37,593 bases of DNA from Hymenobacter sp. Lineage in GTDB: Bacteria > Bacteroidota > Bacteroidia > Cytophagales > Hymenobacteraceae. Each line of letters starts with the position of its first letter. Position 1 is the first letter of the stretch. Of this stretch, positions 18,576-27,321 are shown piece by piece. A model generated the notes under the pieces. The model did not search any database, had not been told where the DNA came from, and saw only the letters and a program-made list of their open reading frames with translations. The stretch covers positions 1 through 37,593 of the forward strand of contig JANXUO010000241.1 of the NCBI GenBank assembly GCA_025356245.1, in the 5' to 3' direction. Made by a program: the position numbers and the translations under genes.

Positions 18576-18597
18576 GCGGAATGGTTACAGCCGTCGT

Positions 18598-19197
18598 TTA
18601 GTCAAAAACATATTGGTTGTCCGGCAATGGGTGCGCCTGGAGCCAGTGAAGCACTTCTTCGGCGTGGGTGGTGGTGGGGAAAACCGGATAAAATACGTGC
18701 TCAATGATGCCGCCTCTGACAATCAGCGTGAACCGTTTGAGGAGGGTGAGCCCTTCGACTTGGAAAGTGGGCAGCTGGAGGGCGCGGGTTAGGGTCAAGT
18801 GCTCGTCGCTGAGGATGGCAAACGGCACGTGCAGGCGCTCGGTCATCTCGCCCTGGTAGGCTGGTGATTGGACGCTCAGCCCGAAGACTTGGGTTTGGTG
18901 GGCACACAACTCGGCGTGTAAATCCCGGAAGCGGCACACTTCCGGGGTGCAGCCGCGGGCACCGGGAATGGCGTTCCAGAAGTCATCGCCGCCCGGTGAG
19001 GGCTCACCGGGTTGGCCGGTGCGGGGGTAGGCGAACAGAACAGTGCGCGGCGTAGCGAACCCGCCCACATTAACCGGGGTGCCGTGGGTGGCCGTTAACA
19101 CGATGGGTGGCAGGCTGGTACCGATTAGGTGCACGCAGGCTCCGTCATCCGGGGGCGCGGGCAAGTCGGTAGGCAGAGTCAAGTAATCTTGAGGCAT
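18598..19197 (-). CDS. peroxiredoxin (AhpC/TSA-like redoxin)
   Basis: VLFAYPRTGQPGEPSPGGDDFWNAIPGARGCTPEVCRFRDLHAEL...VFGLSVQSPAYQGEMTERLHVPFAILSDEHLTLTRALQLP. Confidence 0.85.
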   Translation of the reverse strand: MPQDYLTLPTDLPAPPDDGACVHLIGTSLPPIVLTATHGTPVNVGGFATPRTVLFAYPRTGQPGEPSPGGDDFWNAIPGARGCTPEVCRFRDLHAELCAHQTQVFGLSVQSPAYQGEMTERLHVPFAILSDEHLTLTRALQLPTFQVEGLTLLKRFTLIVRGGIIEHVFYPVFPTTTHAEEVLHWLQAHPLPDNQYVFD

Positions 19198-19584
19198 GAT
19201 AAAGCAGATTTGCCAGGTAAAACAGCAAATTTAGGAGTGCGTAGTGTGGCCATGCTGGTCCGCTTTTTATATTGGCAACGGGCCAACAATCAGCTGGGCG
19301 TGGGAGTACCAGGGTGTTGAAGGAAACCGAGCGCACGGCCCTCGTTGCCGGAACTCCTTATCTACGAGCAGCACCTGGGATTAACGAGATTACCCAGCGA
19401 CTGTGAGCATCTATAAAGTGATACTATGCAAATACCTAAACCAATTGAGCTTCGTCAGGTACAGTCACTGCAAAGCTGCTATAAGCAAGTAATTTGATTA
19501 ATTCTTGTTCCACGCAATCGGCCCCTACCTTAATATGTCCTGCCCTATTTTCCATTTTCTGAGAGGCCCCATATATGCTAGAGG

Positions 19585-19624
19585 CTCTTAGCGGGAATTT
19601 CTGTTCCTACTCTAGTGCTACCCC
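19585..19624 (-). repeat. Tn3-type terminal inverted repeat, right
   Basis: See left IR. Confidence 0.95.
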
Positions 19625-19711
19625 TAGTACTCGCCGCCGCCGCCCTCAAGGGTTGGGGCGGCTTCCTGTGCCGTCCTTGCCGTGGACCACCTGGCCCCGG
19701 TTTGCGGCCCC

Positions 19712-20152
19712 CTACTGAAGCGGGTCGCCCTGCACCACCGTATCGAGCACCTTGCGGCAACTGCCTCGCGCCTTAATCAGCTCGTTGCTGGCCTTCGTGT
19801 CAATTGGCATCGCCCGGTGGCGGCGGATATGGCTCAGGATAGCGTCCGCCCGGCGGCCCCACTTCCCGGCGTTGGCCTTCACGAACGTGGTGAGCGCTTT
19901 ATTGCCACGGGCGCTGTTGCAGTTGCGGCAAGCCGTTATCAGATTGTTCGGGTCAAGCAGGGCACCGCCTTTCGAGTAGGGCACAATGTGTTCCAGCGTC
20001 AGCACCACGCCTTCGACCTCAATGCCGCGCCCGCAATAGCAGCAGCCGTAAGCATCCCTGATGTACAAAGCAAGCCTTTTAGGCGGGGTTATCCAGTTCT
20101 GACCCTGGTTGAGGATTGCACGGTTAGGGCGGGCGGCGAGGGTCTGGCACAT
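19712..20152 (-). CDS. HNH endonuclease
   Basis: LYIRDAYGCCYCGRGIEVEGVVLTLEHIVPYSKGGALLDPNNLITACRNCNSARGNK. Confidence 0.92.
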   Translation of the reverse strand: MCQTLAARPNRAILNQGQNWITPPKRLALYIRDAYGCCYCGRGIEVEGVVLTLEHIVPYSKGGALLDPNNLITACRNCNSARGNKALTTFVKANAGKWGRRADAILSHIRRHRAMPIDTKASNELIKARGSCRKVLDTVVQGDPLQ

Positions 20153-20470
20153 GAGGCGGCGGTTAAAAAGACAATTAAATCACTTTTTATCTGATTGATA
20201 CATTGCTAATTATGTACCAAAGTGCTGAATTTTAAGGGATTAAATGATTTTGTGTCAATCTTGCGACCCAATACCAGCGGCGCACAATGCGACCATTCTT
20301 TTCCCCACTGCCTGTTTTTTTTGAATGCAGTCCGGCGCAATTATTGTTCGTATATACGCACAGTCTTACTGCTAATGCCTGCCGCTGTGCCGCCTTTCCC
20401 GGCAGAACCCCTTCCAGTTCCCCCGGTAGCTCGTCGCCCCGGCCAGTAATTAACCCCGAGTCAGCTAAAT

Positions 20471-21025
20471 TTGGCTACCATTGCCCCTTACTCAATGCCC
20501 GAGCAGCCGACTTACCCGCACTTTATGTACGACCCGCGCACCCGTACTCACCTGCGCTACAACTCCCCGACCTGGGTCTGCGTGGCTAGTCCGCAGCAGC
20601 TCCAGGTGCAGCACCTGCATGCCCCCGGCCTGCTGCACGGAGACCAGGCCCAACCCTGCACCGAACAGGTGTTCCGGGCCGCCGCCGAAGCCGCATACAA
20701 GACCCTGCTGGCTGCCTGCCAGCAGCCGCTCACCAGCGAGGCCACCGCCTACCAACGCCGGCGCGAAATGCCCGACGCCTGGTTCTACCGCCAGCAGGGA
20801 CCCCAAAGCGAGCTGCGGCTCAACCTCAGCCACGAGGAAGACGGCCCCCTCAACATCAACTGGCTACTGGAGGAGCTGGCCACTATTCCCGGCGTGATAG
20901 TTTTTGGACCGCCCCGCAGCAGCGACCCGCGCCGGGTAGCGGGCACGGCCCAGGAATTTCACGCTGCCCTGGCCCTGGCCATCCCGGCGCTGATGGCCGC
21001 CGCACAAGGCAAGCCCGCCGAATAA
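20471..21025 (+). CDS. hypothetical protein
   Basis: 184 aa ORF, followed 1 nt later by the next ORF. Confidence 0.65.
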   Translation: MATIAPYSMPEQPTYPHFMYDPRTRTHLRYNSPTWVCVASPQQLQVQHLHAPGLLHGDQAQPCTEQVFRAAAEAAYKTLLAACQQPLTSEATAYQRRREMPDAWFYRQQGPQSELRLNLSHEEDGPLNINWLLEELATIPGVIVFGPPRSSDPRRVAGTAQEFHAALALAIPALMAAAQGKPAE

Positions 21026-21026
21026 G

Positions 21027-21269
21027 ATGAGTATCCAATCGCCCTACGTGCCGCCGCTACAGGCAATGTTACGGAAAGTCTTCCAGCGCGAGCAGATGTC
21101 AGAAGCCGACTGGCAAGTGGTAGAAGCCGACTTATTCCGGCGAGCAGGCACCAGCTACGAACAACTGGCTGAAAAAATAGAACGAGGAATACACAGTGGG
21201 TACGACTTAACTTTTCAACTCGAAACCATTGGAGAGGTGCTGACGGCGGGACACTTTGGATTGTTATAA
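21027..21269 (+). CDS. hypothetical protein
   Basis: 80 aa ORF tightly linked to the upstream and downstream frames. Confidence 0.6.
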   Translation: MSIQSPYVPPLQAMLRKVFQREQMSEADWQVVEADLFRRAGTSYEQLAEKIERGIHSGYDLTFQLETIGEVLTAGHFGLL

Positions 21270-21270
21270 T

Positions 21271-22341
21271 ATGCTGCTCAAATCTGCCCCTGTGCTGACC
21301 AAACTTAACGACCGTCAGCGCCAGTACCTACTGGCTGCTTACCAGCTCGACCAACGGTTGGAGGCAGCCCACAAACACGATTACCACAGCGGCATCAGCT
21401 AGCTGGCTGCGGAGTGGCGGGCGATGCCCTACGGGCGGTGGCAACATTTTTTGGGGAAACCGCCGACTGAGTTACGGCAGTTGATAGAGGCGCAGCGGCA
21501 GTTGATAGAGGCGCAGCAAGTCGTCAGCCGGCAGCGGCTGGTAGATTCGGGCACCGGCAGCACGTGGAAGGCCCTGACCGAACGCGGCCTAATCGAAGTG
21601 GAAGAGCGGGCAATCATAGTAGGTCCCGGTGCCTATTCCCTCCCTCATATTCTATTGACCCGCGAGGGGCGCAAATTGGTGCGCCAACTTACCGGCGAAG
21701 TGCGCGCAGTGGTGCCACGTAAGGTTAAGCCACCGCAACCCGAGGGCTTGTTGCCAGCGCCGCAGTGGTTGGCCGTGGTACGCCTCTACGAGCTGGACCA
21801 CGAAGGGCTGGCCGCCGATGACACCCAATGCCTGAGTTACGGCCGCATCCATTACAATACACTGGTGCTGCTGCACGGGCGGGGCCTGGCCACCGGCTCA
21901 CCCGTCAATACGCCGCTGCACGCGGAAAAATATACCATCACCGACCAGGGCCGCGATTTTTACTACGCGCACTACCGGGTCAACGCGTTGGCTCACCGTT
22001 GGGGGCGGGAGTTGCCGCGCCCGCTGCTTACGGCCGAGCAGCGGGGTTTCTGGGAGCGCGTGGCAAGCCTGGGCGAGGCCAAAACCAGGGCCATTGGCAC
22101 CAATAAGGTCGCACACGACGCGCTGCGACGCGAAATGCTCCGGTTACAGATTACCGGCCCGCTGCACACGCTCTACGTAGCACCCTATTGGTACGTGGCC
22201 TTAGCCGGCCGTGGTATTCCACTGGCACCCAACATTGACCTGCTGGACAGCTATTTCAATACGGAAGAAGAAGCGAGAGCCGCTGGTCAGGAAAAAATAA
22301 AGAGTTGGAAATTGCAATTATCCTGGCTAGAAGTGCCGTAA
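21271..22341 (+). pseudogene. hypothetical gene with in-frame TAG at 21400-21402 (residual ORF 21424-22341)
   Basis: ATG at 21271 reads MLLKSAPVLTKLNDRQRQYLLAAYQLDQRLEAAHKHDYHSGIS*LAAEWRAMPYGRWQHFLG in the same frame as ORF 21424-22341. Confidence 0.6.
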
Positions 22342-22370
22342 GTCGCCAAAGCTGCCCCGGTCAACTAGCT

Positions 22371-22934
22371 TCAAACGGCCACACCGGGCAGCCTGCCGAT
22401 GCCCTCGCCTGCCAGGCGCTCGGCGATGCGCTTCTCACGTTCCGCCAACTGCTCGGCAATGGTACGGTAGTGCTCGGGCAACAGCTCGCCACAGAGCGGC
22501 TTTACCACGCTTACGTAAGCATTCAGTTCCACGAACCTCCGGTACGTGAGGTCGCGGTACCGCTGGCCACCCAGCCAGCGCATCCGGTAAGCCTCCACGA
22601 AAATGCCCGTGCCGTCGTAGCAGGCCTCGGCCGTCACCACGCCCTCGCCCGCGTACTTCTTGCGCTCGGCCAGCAGCTTGCTGCGCACGGCTTTTCCGGT
22701 GTTGAAAGCGTCAGTGGCCTTGTCGAACTCGAAGGGGTTGACCGTAGAAAGCGTCGCCGCGCAATCCATACCTACCCGGAACGACTCACCCGCCTCGTTG
22801 GCCACGACGGCCACGTGGCTCAGCAGCTTGCCGCAGTTCTGACAGGGCACGCCGTGCTCGATGCCGCCGGTGTGAAAGGAGCTAAGCAGTTTGTAGCTCG
22901 TGTCATGGGGCAGGGCGTACTGAGCAATTTTCAT
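22371..22934 (-). CDS. hypothetical protein with Cys motif (PCQNCGKLLSHVAVVANEAGESFRVGMDCAATL)
   Basis: Start trimmed to MKIAQYALPHD; putative small metal-binding N-terminal domain. Confidence 0.65.
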   Translation of the reverse strand: MKIAQYALPHDTSYKLLSSFHTGGIEHGVPCQNCGKLLSHVAVVANEAGESFRVGMDCAATLSTVNPFEFDKATDAFNTGKAVRSKLLAERKKYAGEGVVTAEACYDGTGIFVEAYRMRWLGGQRYRDLTYRRFVELNAYVSVVKPLCGELLPEHYRTIAEQLAEREKRIAERLAGEGIGRLPGVAV

Positions 22935-23094
22935 CGGGCTGGAGGAATAAGACGGGGCGTTGTTGCCAGCGTCGTGGCAGCTAAATAGCTGCACAAACCC
23001 GGCCATGAACGCCCTTTTTACCCCCGTAAGCCCACATTACTAACAGTTTATTTACTTGAGAAGCAGCTCCTGACCAACCCGGCCGTTGGGCACG

Positions 23095-23121
23095 AAAAAA
23101 CCCGTGACCAACGGCCACGGG
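23095..23121 (-). terminator. intrinsic terminator
   Basis: Minus strand: CCCGTGGCCGTTGGTCACGGGTTTTTT, downstream of the gene ending at 23153. Confidence 0.8.
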
Positions 23122-23152
23122 CTTTCCCATTTCAAAACACAATCACGCCAGG

Positions 23153-23539
23153 CTACACGCCGGCGCCCTCTTCCAGGTCTAATCCGACGATTTGCTTGAA
23201 CACCTCGAACATATAAGGCAGCTCCACGCCCTCCACGACCGTTACCGGTCCTTTGAGGGGCTTCATGCCCCCAGGCATCGGGGTGAACATATAAAAGTCC
23301 ATGCGGACGGTTTCATCGGCCTGGTAGTGGATTTTCAGGCGGTCGAATCCGCCCTCGTTCTCCGGCAAGTCCATACGAACGTAGGTCGGGCGGCTCCCCC
23401 GGCCCTTACGAAAGCACAGGTTAGTGGCCCCCACTAGTTTGCAGAAGGGAGCAGCACCCAGATGAAGCACCAGGGTGAAGGCGTCGGCATCAAAGCCCCG
23501 CCCGGCCATTTTCTCGTTAAACTCCGGGAATAACTGCAT
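23153..23539 (-). CDS. hypothetical protein
   Basis: 128 aa ORF with terminator behind it. Confidence 0.65.
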   Translation of the reverse strand: MQLFPEFNEKMAGRGFDADAFTLVLHLGAAPFCKLVGATNLCFRKGRGSRPTYVRMDLPENEGGFDRLKIHYQADETVRMDFYMFTPMPGGMKPLKGPVTVVEGVELPYMFEVFKQIVGLDLEEGAGV

Positions 23540-23683
23540 GGCAATAGGGAAAGAATAACAACCTGATAAATGCTTGTCGCGGCAAACATTTTGTGCGTAT
23601 ATAATTACAAACGACGTGCCAGGTTATCGGGTTTGCGCGTTGATATCACAGAAACCAAATGGTTCTTACCCCACCGTCTGGTT

Positions 23684-24217
23684 TCAACCACCGGCCGGGG
23701 CGGTGTGGTAACGGGTGGCGGCGGCCATTGCGGCCAGCGGCAGTCGTTCGGCGGCGGCAATGGCCGCCCTGACGGCAAGGTGGTCGGCAAAGCGCGTCAG
23801 TTGCTCCCGGACGACCGCCCGTGCCTGGTCGACGAAGGCCGGGGCCAGCAGGAAGCGCCGGTAGCCCCGCAGCACGTTGGTCCCGGCATCGAGCAGCGCG
23901 AAGGCAAGGGACGTCGGGTCCGCGTGCCCGGCCCACCGGGTCCGTTCGGCCGCGTCGGCCATCACGTGCCAGTTCAGGCTGGCATCGAACGACCACGACC
24001 CGCCGGCCAGGCGCGCGAGCACGAACGCGATGCCCGGAACCGCCTCGTGAAGTCCGTACTCGAAGGTGCCCTGCCAAGCGGCCACCTCGCGCGGCATCGG
24101 GCCGTTCAGGTAACAGCACACCGCGAAGAAAGCCGGCGTAAGGTCCGCCCGGACCTTGTCCTGCCCGTTGGCATTGTTGTGAACGGGGGAGGGCTTCCCC
24201 AGCTGGAGCACGTGCAT
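23684..24217 (-). CDS. hypothetical protein
   Basis: Start trimmed to MHVLQLGKPSPVHNN. Confidence 0.6.
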   Translation of the reverse strand: MHVLQLGKPSPVHNNANGQDKVRADLTPAFFAVCCYLNGPMPREVAAWQGTFEYGLHEAVPGIAFVLARLAGGSWSFDASLNWHVMADAAERTRWAGHADPTSLAFALLDAGTNVLRGYRRFLLAPAFVDQARAVVREQLTRFADHLAVRAAIAAAERLPLAAMAAATRYHTAPAGG

Positions 24218-24227
24218 AGCCGCTTCC

Positions 24228-24467
24228 CTATAGCTTGAAGGCGTCGTGCGTCCAGAAAGTGACCCGGTGGTCCGGGTCCAGGTGCAGCAGCCACTCGGCC
24301 AGGCAGTAATCATAGCCTTCGAGCTTGGACAGCAGGTGCGACCCAGCTTCGGGGTAGGCACTCAATACGGCCTTTACGACCCGGTCATCGCTGCGTTTTT
24401 TGGCGGCTACCTCCCGCAGGTGGTTATCCACGTTGTAGAGGCGCTGGTATTGGTCGGGTCCGAGCAT
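24228..24467 (-). CDS. hypothetical protein
   Basis: 79 aa ORF, 10 nt upstream of the next minus-strand gene. Confidence 0.55.
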   Translation of the reverse strand: MLGPDQYQRLYNVDNHLREVAAKKRSDDRVVKAVLSAYPEAGSHLLSKLEGYDYCLAEWLLHLDPDHRVTFWTHDAFKL

Positions 24468-24506
24468 GGTTCTGGGTTGGGCGGGGGGAATTAGAAGAAG
24501 ACAAAG

Positions 24507-25364
24507 TTACGTGGCCTCAGCCGCGGCCGGCTCCGCAGGCTGCCACTCCGGCAACGTGCGGTACTCCACCTCGCGCCCCTCGCGCCCGGCCCGGGCCACG
24601 GCCTCCTTCATGTGGCGGCTCACGCCCCGGTCGGTGTAGACGACGGTGGCCTGCGCGAACTGGGTCCACACTGCCCCTGCTTCAGTGGCCAGTTGCTGGG
24701 CCGTCGCATCGTCCGCGGCTACCACACCCGGCTGGGTAAGCAGCCCGTGGGCAGCCAGGGGCGTTTCGCGCCGGCCCAGGCAGTCGTGCAGGCAGGCCCG
24801 CAGGTAACGCAGGTTCTCCGGCACGTCCCCGCAGTAAGGGCTTTCGACGGCCACCAGCCGCCAACCGTCACCGGTGGGCAGCAGCCCCCGGCTGGCCGCC
24901 GGCGCGGGCACGTAGTCCAGGTTGGCCCGGGCCATCTCGTGCTGGTGCTGAAGGGCGCTCTGCACCTGACGCGGCGAGAGGTTGAGCAGCAGCTCCGCGC
25001 TCTGGCCCAGCACCCCGCCCAAACGGTTGGCCGCGTCGGCTACCGCGCTGTCGTACTGGCTGGCATAGAGGACGAGCAGCTTGTCGCTCTGCTGCACCAG
25101 CTTGCCCAACTCGAACTTGATGTTGTTTTTGAAAAAGCCCATGTCGCAGGCCCGCCGAACGAAATGGTCGAGCTGCACCAGGGCAGCCACCACGCCGCCC
25201 ATAACGGCCCCCTCGGGCCCGTCGAGCACGTCGCCGGCGCGGCGGCCCGGCCGAAAAAGAGAAAAGGGCGGGTTGGTGCGCAGGCTCGGCGCTTTGGGCT
25301 CGGGGGCCAGCGGAAAACCGGGCCGGTACGTGGCACCGAAACCCAGCGTTTTGAGGTCCATCAT
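24507..25364 (-). CDS. hypothetical protein
   Basis: Start trimmed to MMDLKTLGFGATYRPGF. Confidence 0.6.
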   Translation of the reverse strand: MMDLKTLGFGATYRPGFPLAPEPKAPSLRTNPPFSLFRPGRRAGDVLDGPEGAVMGGVVAALVQLDHFVRRACDMGFFKNNIKFELGKLVQQSDKLLVLYASQYDSAVADAANRLGGVLGQSAELLLNLSPRQVQSALQHQHEMARANLDYVPAPAASRGLLPTGDGWRLVAVESPYCGDVPENLRYLRACLHDCLGRRETPLAAHGLLTQPGVVAADDATAQQLATEAGAVWTQFAQATVVYTDRGVSRHMKEAVARAGREGREVEYRTLPEWQPAEPAAAEAT

Positions 25365-25452
25365 CGTGAAAGGAGCAGTAGCGGGCGGAGCATCAGGTAA
25401 GGAAAAAGGCAGTGGGGAAAAGACGGGCCAGCACTTGGTGGGCGGTGGCGCA

Positions 25453-25755
25453 TCAGCCCCGGGGCGGGGCATAGTGCGGCACCCAGGTGGCCCCCCTCGG
25501 CGGCGCTCCCTCGGGACCGAAGGAATGATGGCGGCGGTGCAACACGCCTTCGGTACGGCCGAAGAACACCCCGGTGTCGCTGGTCTGAACGCAGGCGTAG
25601 CCCGTGACCCCCAGCAGTTGGCGGAAGCGCGCCACCGCGTCCTCGTGGCTAAACGCTTCGAGTTCATGCCGGTACTGGGCCGTTTCGTTGAACACCACGA
25701 AGAAGCGCAAATCCGCTTCGGCAACTACTTCGGCAACAGGGGCATTGGAATCCAT
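25453..25755 (-). CDS. hypothetical protein
   Basis: Start trimmed to MDSNAPVAEVVAEADLRFFVVFNETAQYRHEL. Confidence 0.55.
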   Translation of the reverse strand: MDSNAPVAEVVAEADLRFFVVFNETAQYRHELEAFSHEDAVARFRQLLGVTGYACVQTSDTGVFFGRTEGVLHRRHHSFGPEGAPPRGATWVPHYAPPRG

Positions 25756-25880
25756 AAAACAAAAATAAAGAAGGATTGAAGGAAGATTGCGAAATCGGTT
25801 GTTGTGCCTGAATACGCACAAAAACCGAACCGCGAAAGAGATTTTTGGAGCTTTTGCACCAGCCCCGGACTTGCACCGGC

Positions 25881-26531
25881 TCAGGCCGCGAGCAACCCCC
25901 GGACCTCACTGCCGAAAAAGCACTGGCTGCGGGGGGAAGTGCGCAGCACGGCGGGGACCCGGCCCTCGAATTCGACTTCAATCCCCAGGAAACCCTCGGC
26001 GTGGAAGTAGCCCACCACCCGCACCTGCCGGGGCCGGCCCCGGCGCACCACCTGCACCGAATCCGCTACAGCGGGCAACTGTGTCCCCGACCACTGCAAC
26101 CCACCCGGCAAATCGGCCAATGTTTCGCGGCTCACCCACATGGGTACCGCCACTCCCTCACGGCTCTCGGCGGAGGCGGCGCTTGCCTCGACCCGTTGCT
26201 CGACCTCCTGTTCCACCGCAGGGGCAGTAATTTCCAGCACCTGCCGGAGTGTGGCCGCTCCTACCTCGGGGCGGGGCTGACGCTGACCGTTCAGCACCTG
26301 GCGCACGTACTGGCTGACTTTGTTGCTCCAGAACATTTTCTGGGCCCAACTGGCTTGATAGAATTTTTCCCAGGCGGTGGCCCGCTGGTGGTCGGTAATC
26401 ACCTCGCTGCTCAAGGACCGGCGCATCGAGCGTTCGGCCGTTTCGTCCAGCTCGCGCAGCATCCGGCCGCCCCAGGTGTCGGTGTAAGTTTGCGGGTTGT
26501 CAATCAGGGCGGGGGTGTTGGGTCTGGACAT
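25881..26531 (-). CDS. hypothetical protein
   Basis: 216 aa ORF, first gene of the minus-strand block. Confidence 0.6.
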   Translation of the reverse strand: MSRPNTPALIDNPQTYTDTWGGRMLRELDETAERSMRRSLSSEVITDHQRATAWEKFYQASWAQKMFWSNKVSQYVRQVLNGQRQPRPEVGAATLRQVLEITAPAVEQEVEQRVEASAASAESREGVAVPMWVSRETLADLPGGLQWSGTQLPAVADSVQVVRRGRPRQVRVVGYFHAEGFLGIEVEFEGRVPAVLRTSPRSQCFFGSEVRGLLAA

Positions 26532-26744
26532 GGGAAAAGCGTTAAGGAAGTGGGGAAATCAGCGTTCGACATCGGACCCTGCGTACCTGAATAGATACAC
26601 AAACCCGGCCAAAACCCGTTTTATCAATCCGTTAAACACTTTACTTTCACAACTTTATTGGCTACTTTTGCCTATTTCTTATTCCCCACCGCCTCCGTTT
26701 TATTTTTCTGTTCTCATGGGGCTTTCCACGTCTTTTTAAGACCC

Positions 26745-26987
26745 CTAAACTGCATAGGCATCCGCTGGTTCGAGGTGGCGCACCAGGGCCATCATGGCTA
26801 GCGTGTCGAGCAAGGGCTTCACCTTGTCGGCTTTGGTGCGCTGGAATCGGGCGGCTATCTGGGCGCTGCTCAAGGCCTCGCTGGCCGCTTGTTGGATGAT
26901 GGCACGCACCGCGAGCATTTGCTGGGCTAACCCGGCCGAACACGGCTGCCAGTGGGCGCAAAGCCGACGCGGCGACTGCTGCGACAA
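26745..26987 (-). pseudogene. C-terminal fragment, possibly of a SAM-dependent DNA methyltransferase/type II RM protein
   Basis: ALSSAQIAARFQRTKADKVKPLLDTLAMMALVRH resembles a C-terminal wHTH tail of such enzymes; N-terminal part absent. Confidence 0.3.
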
Positions 26988-27204
26988 CGCCCAGGCCGAG
27001 AGCCGGTGGAGCCGCCTTAAAACCGAGGAGCTGGCCGCCCGTGACTGGCCCGTCTTTGCCGACCGGACTGATGCCCAGGCCAGCGTCGCCGCTTATTTTG
27101 ATTACGACAACCATGAACGCCGCCACTCCAGCATCGGCTACTTAATCTCCCATCAATTTCACCAGCAACAACTTGTAAATAACACCCAATTGTGTCCTGT
27201 CTGA
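26950..27204 (+). pseudogene. IS3-family transposase C-terminal remnant
   Basis: SRRGDCCDNAQAESRWSRLKTEEL...ADRTDAQASVAAYFDYDNHERRHSSIGYLISHQF, matching the rve end of IS3-family OrfB; no upstream catalytic part. Confidence 0.85.
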
Positions 27205-27321
27205 GCGGACCACCTCACAACATCCTGCAGCTGTGCTGCGAATGCATTTTGGGAAGGGATTTGGGGGACCGAACGACTTATTGGGGTAGATATTTGCCAG
27301 AGTTAGCTGTTAACCTTTTCC

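Larger units (their letters stand above)
3691..19624. mobile_element. Tn3-family transposon, complete, with 40-bp terminal inverted repeats and TAGTA target duplication
   Basis: Left end GGGGTCGCACAATAGTAGGAACAGAAATTCCCGCTAAGAG (3691-3730); right end is the reverse complement of GGGGTAGCACTAGAGTAGGAACAGAAATTCCCGCTAAGAG (19585-19624); TAGTA at 3686-3690 and 19625-19629; tnpR and tnpA inside. Confidence 0.95.

Noticed and set aside
25845-26594. 249-aa plus-strand ORF
   Set aside because: Antisense to the 25881-26531 minus-strand gene, which fits the surrounding operon direction and promoter-like motif better.
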